Shown here: positions 63,721 through 64,000 of the stretch, piece after piece
How the letters are laid out: each line of letters starts with the position of its first letter
How positions within the stretch are numbered: the stretch's first letter is position 1
NCBI RefSeq assembly: GCF_029931775.1
Contig: NC_079312.1
Coordinates: 119,286,872 to 119,350,871, forward strand
DNA from: Euleptes europaea
Lineage: Eukaryota; Chordata; Lepidosauria; Squamata; Sphaerodactylidae
Reading direction: 5' to 3'
Length of the DNA stretch: 64,000 nt
Program-made: the position numbers and the translations under genes
Notes under the pieces: generated by a model
What the model saw: only the letters and a program-made list of their open reading frames with translations
Database searches by the model: none
What the model was told of the DNA's origin: nothing

Positions 63721-64000
63721 AGATCATTCATACCATAGTATTCCCCATTACTATGTTTGGTGTGAACATTGGACAGTGAAGAAAGTAGACTGGAAGAAAG
63801 TAGATTCCTTTGAAATATAGTGTTGGAGGAGAGTTTTAAGGATACCATGGATTGCCAAAAACATAAATCAGTGGGTTCTAGATCTAAATCAAGGCTGAAC
63901 TCTCCCTAGAAGCTAAAATGACTAAACTGAGGCTATCATACTTTGGTCACATTATGAGAAGACATGATTCACTGGAAAACACAATAACGCTAGAAAAAGT

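Larger units (their letters stand above)
61509..64000 (+). mobile_element. Bov-B (RTE) LINE invaded twice by L1, in CYP2-B intron 4
   Basis: RT sequence starts near GGCTAGAGATCATATTGCAA, runs as FIDYSKAFDC-like, then (after an insertion) RQGCILSTYLFNLYAEDIIR, NNLRNADDSILLAENSKGLK, GLQLNIKKTKVMTTGELHNF, FLFLGSIINQKGDCKHEIR and ELEKILKCKGVLLA. It is cut again at about 62512 and resumes at 63721 (HTIVFPITMF, TVKKVDWKKVDSFE). The catalytic YADD box reads NADD. The element runs past the end of the window. Confidence 0.92.

Overview
The window is vertebrate nuclear DNA, almost certainly from a squamate reptile (a lizard in the broad sense, possibly a gecko). The evidence is multi-exon genes with GT-AG introns, six sizeable copies of the tRNA-derived Sauria SINE (5' part reading GTAGTGGTTAAGAGC, 3' part ending CATATAAAAACCAACTCTTC), Bov-B (RTE) LINE fragments, CR1 and L2/L3-type LINEs, and L1 ORF2 fragments. 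I see no prokaryotic operon, CRISPR array or intact virus.

Layout. Positions 1-6782 are most likely intron 1 of a minus-strand RhoGAP gene. Its first coding exon (6783-6835, beginning MKKQFNRMRQLANQTVG) lies in a CpG island at about 6450-7470; this is the N-terminus shared by ARHGAP17 and ARHGAP44. Positions 7.5-24.1 kb are intergenic and full of repeats: SINEs, LINE tails, hAT-type and Tigger-like DNA elements, possible solo LTRs, an unassigned GC-rich block (17.4-20.3 kb) and a tandem array of six units of about 155 bp (22.5-23.4 kb).

Two plus-strand cytochrome P450 family 2 genes follow in tandem. CYP2-A (24385-47184) is complete: nine coding exons, all in phase, encoding 495 residues with the C-helix WxxxR, I-helix AGTGTTS, K-helix ExxR, and heme-thiolate FSAGKRACPG motifs. 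CYP2-B (from 54749) has exons 1-4 inside the window, about 85% identical to CYP2-A at protein level by my count. The other exons must lie beyond position 64000. The homology extends about 260 bp upstream of exon 1 and through much of the introns, so this is a segmental tandem duplication. Both copies have since gained different mobile elements.

Because the introns of the two copies can be aligned, each copy acts as an empty-site control for insertions in the other. That dates a 1.05-kb GC-rich TA-flanked inverted-repeat element (CYP2-B intron 3) and a 117-bp tandem duplication (CYP2-A intron 3) to after the gene duplication. Other noteworthy items are a Mutator-like (MULE) relic with FLYWCH-like and transposase-C-terminal-like segments just 3' of CYP2-A, a hAT-type foldback element with an exact 8-bp target duplication inside a CR1 LINE, an L1 tail with a 22-23-bp target duplication inside Bov-B, and two gene-like GC-rich blocks that I could not assign. 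I did not find a convincing new biological system. The strongest leads are the unassigned blocks, the MULE relic and the two satellite-like arrays.
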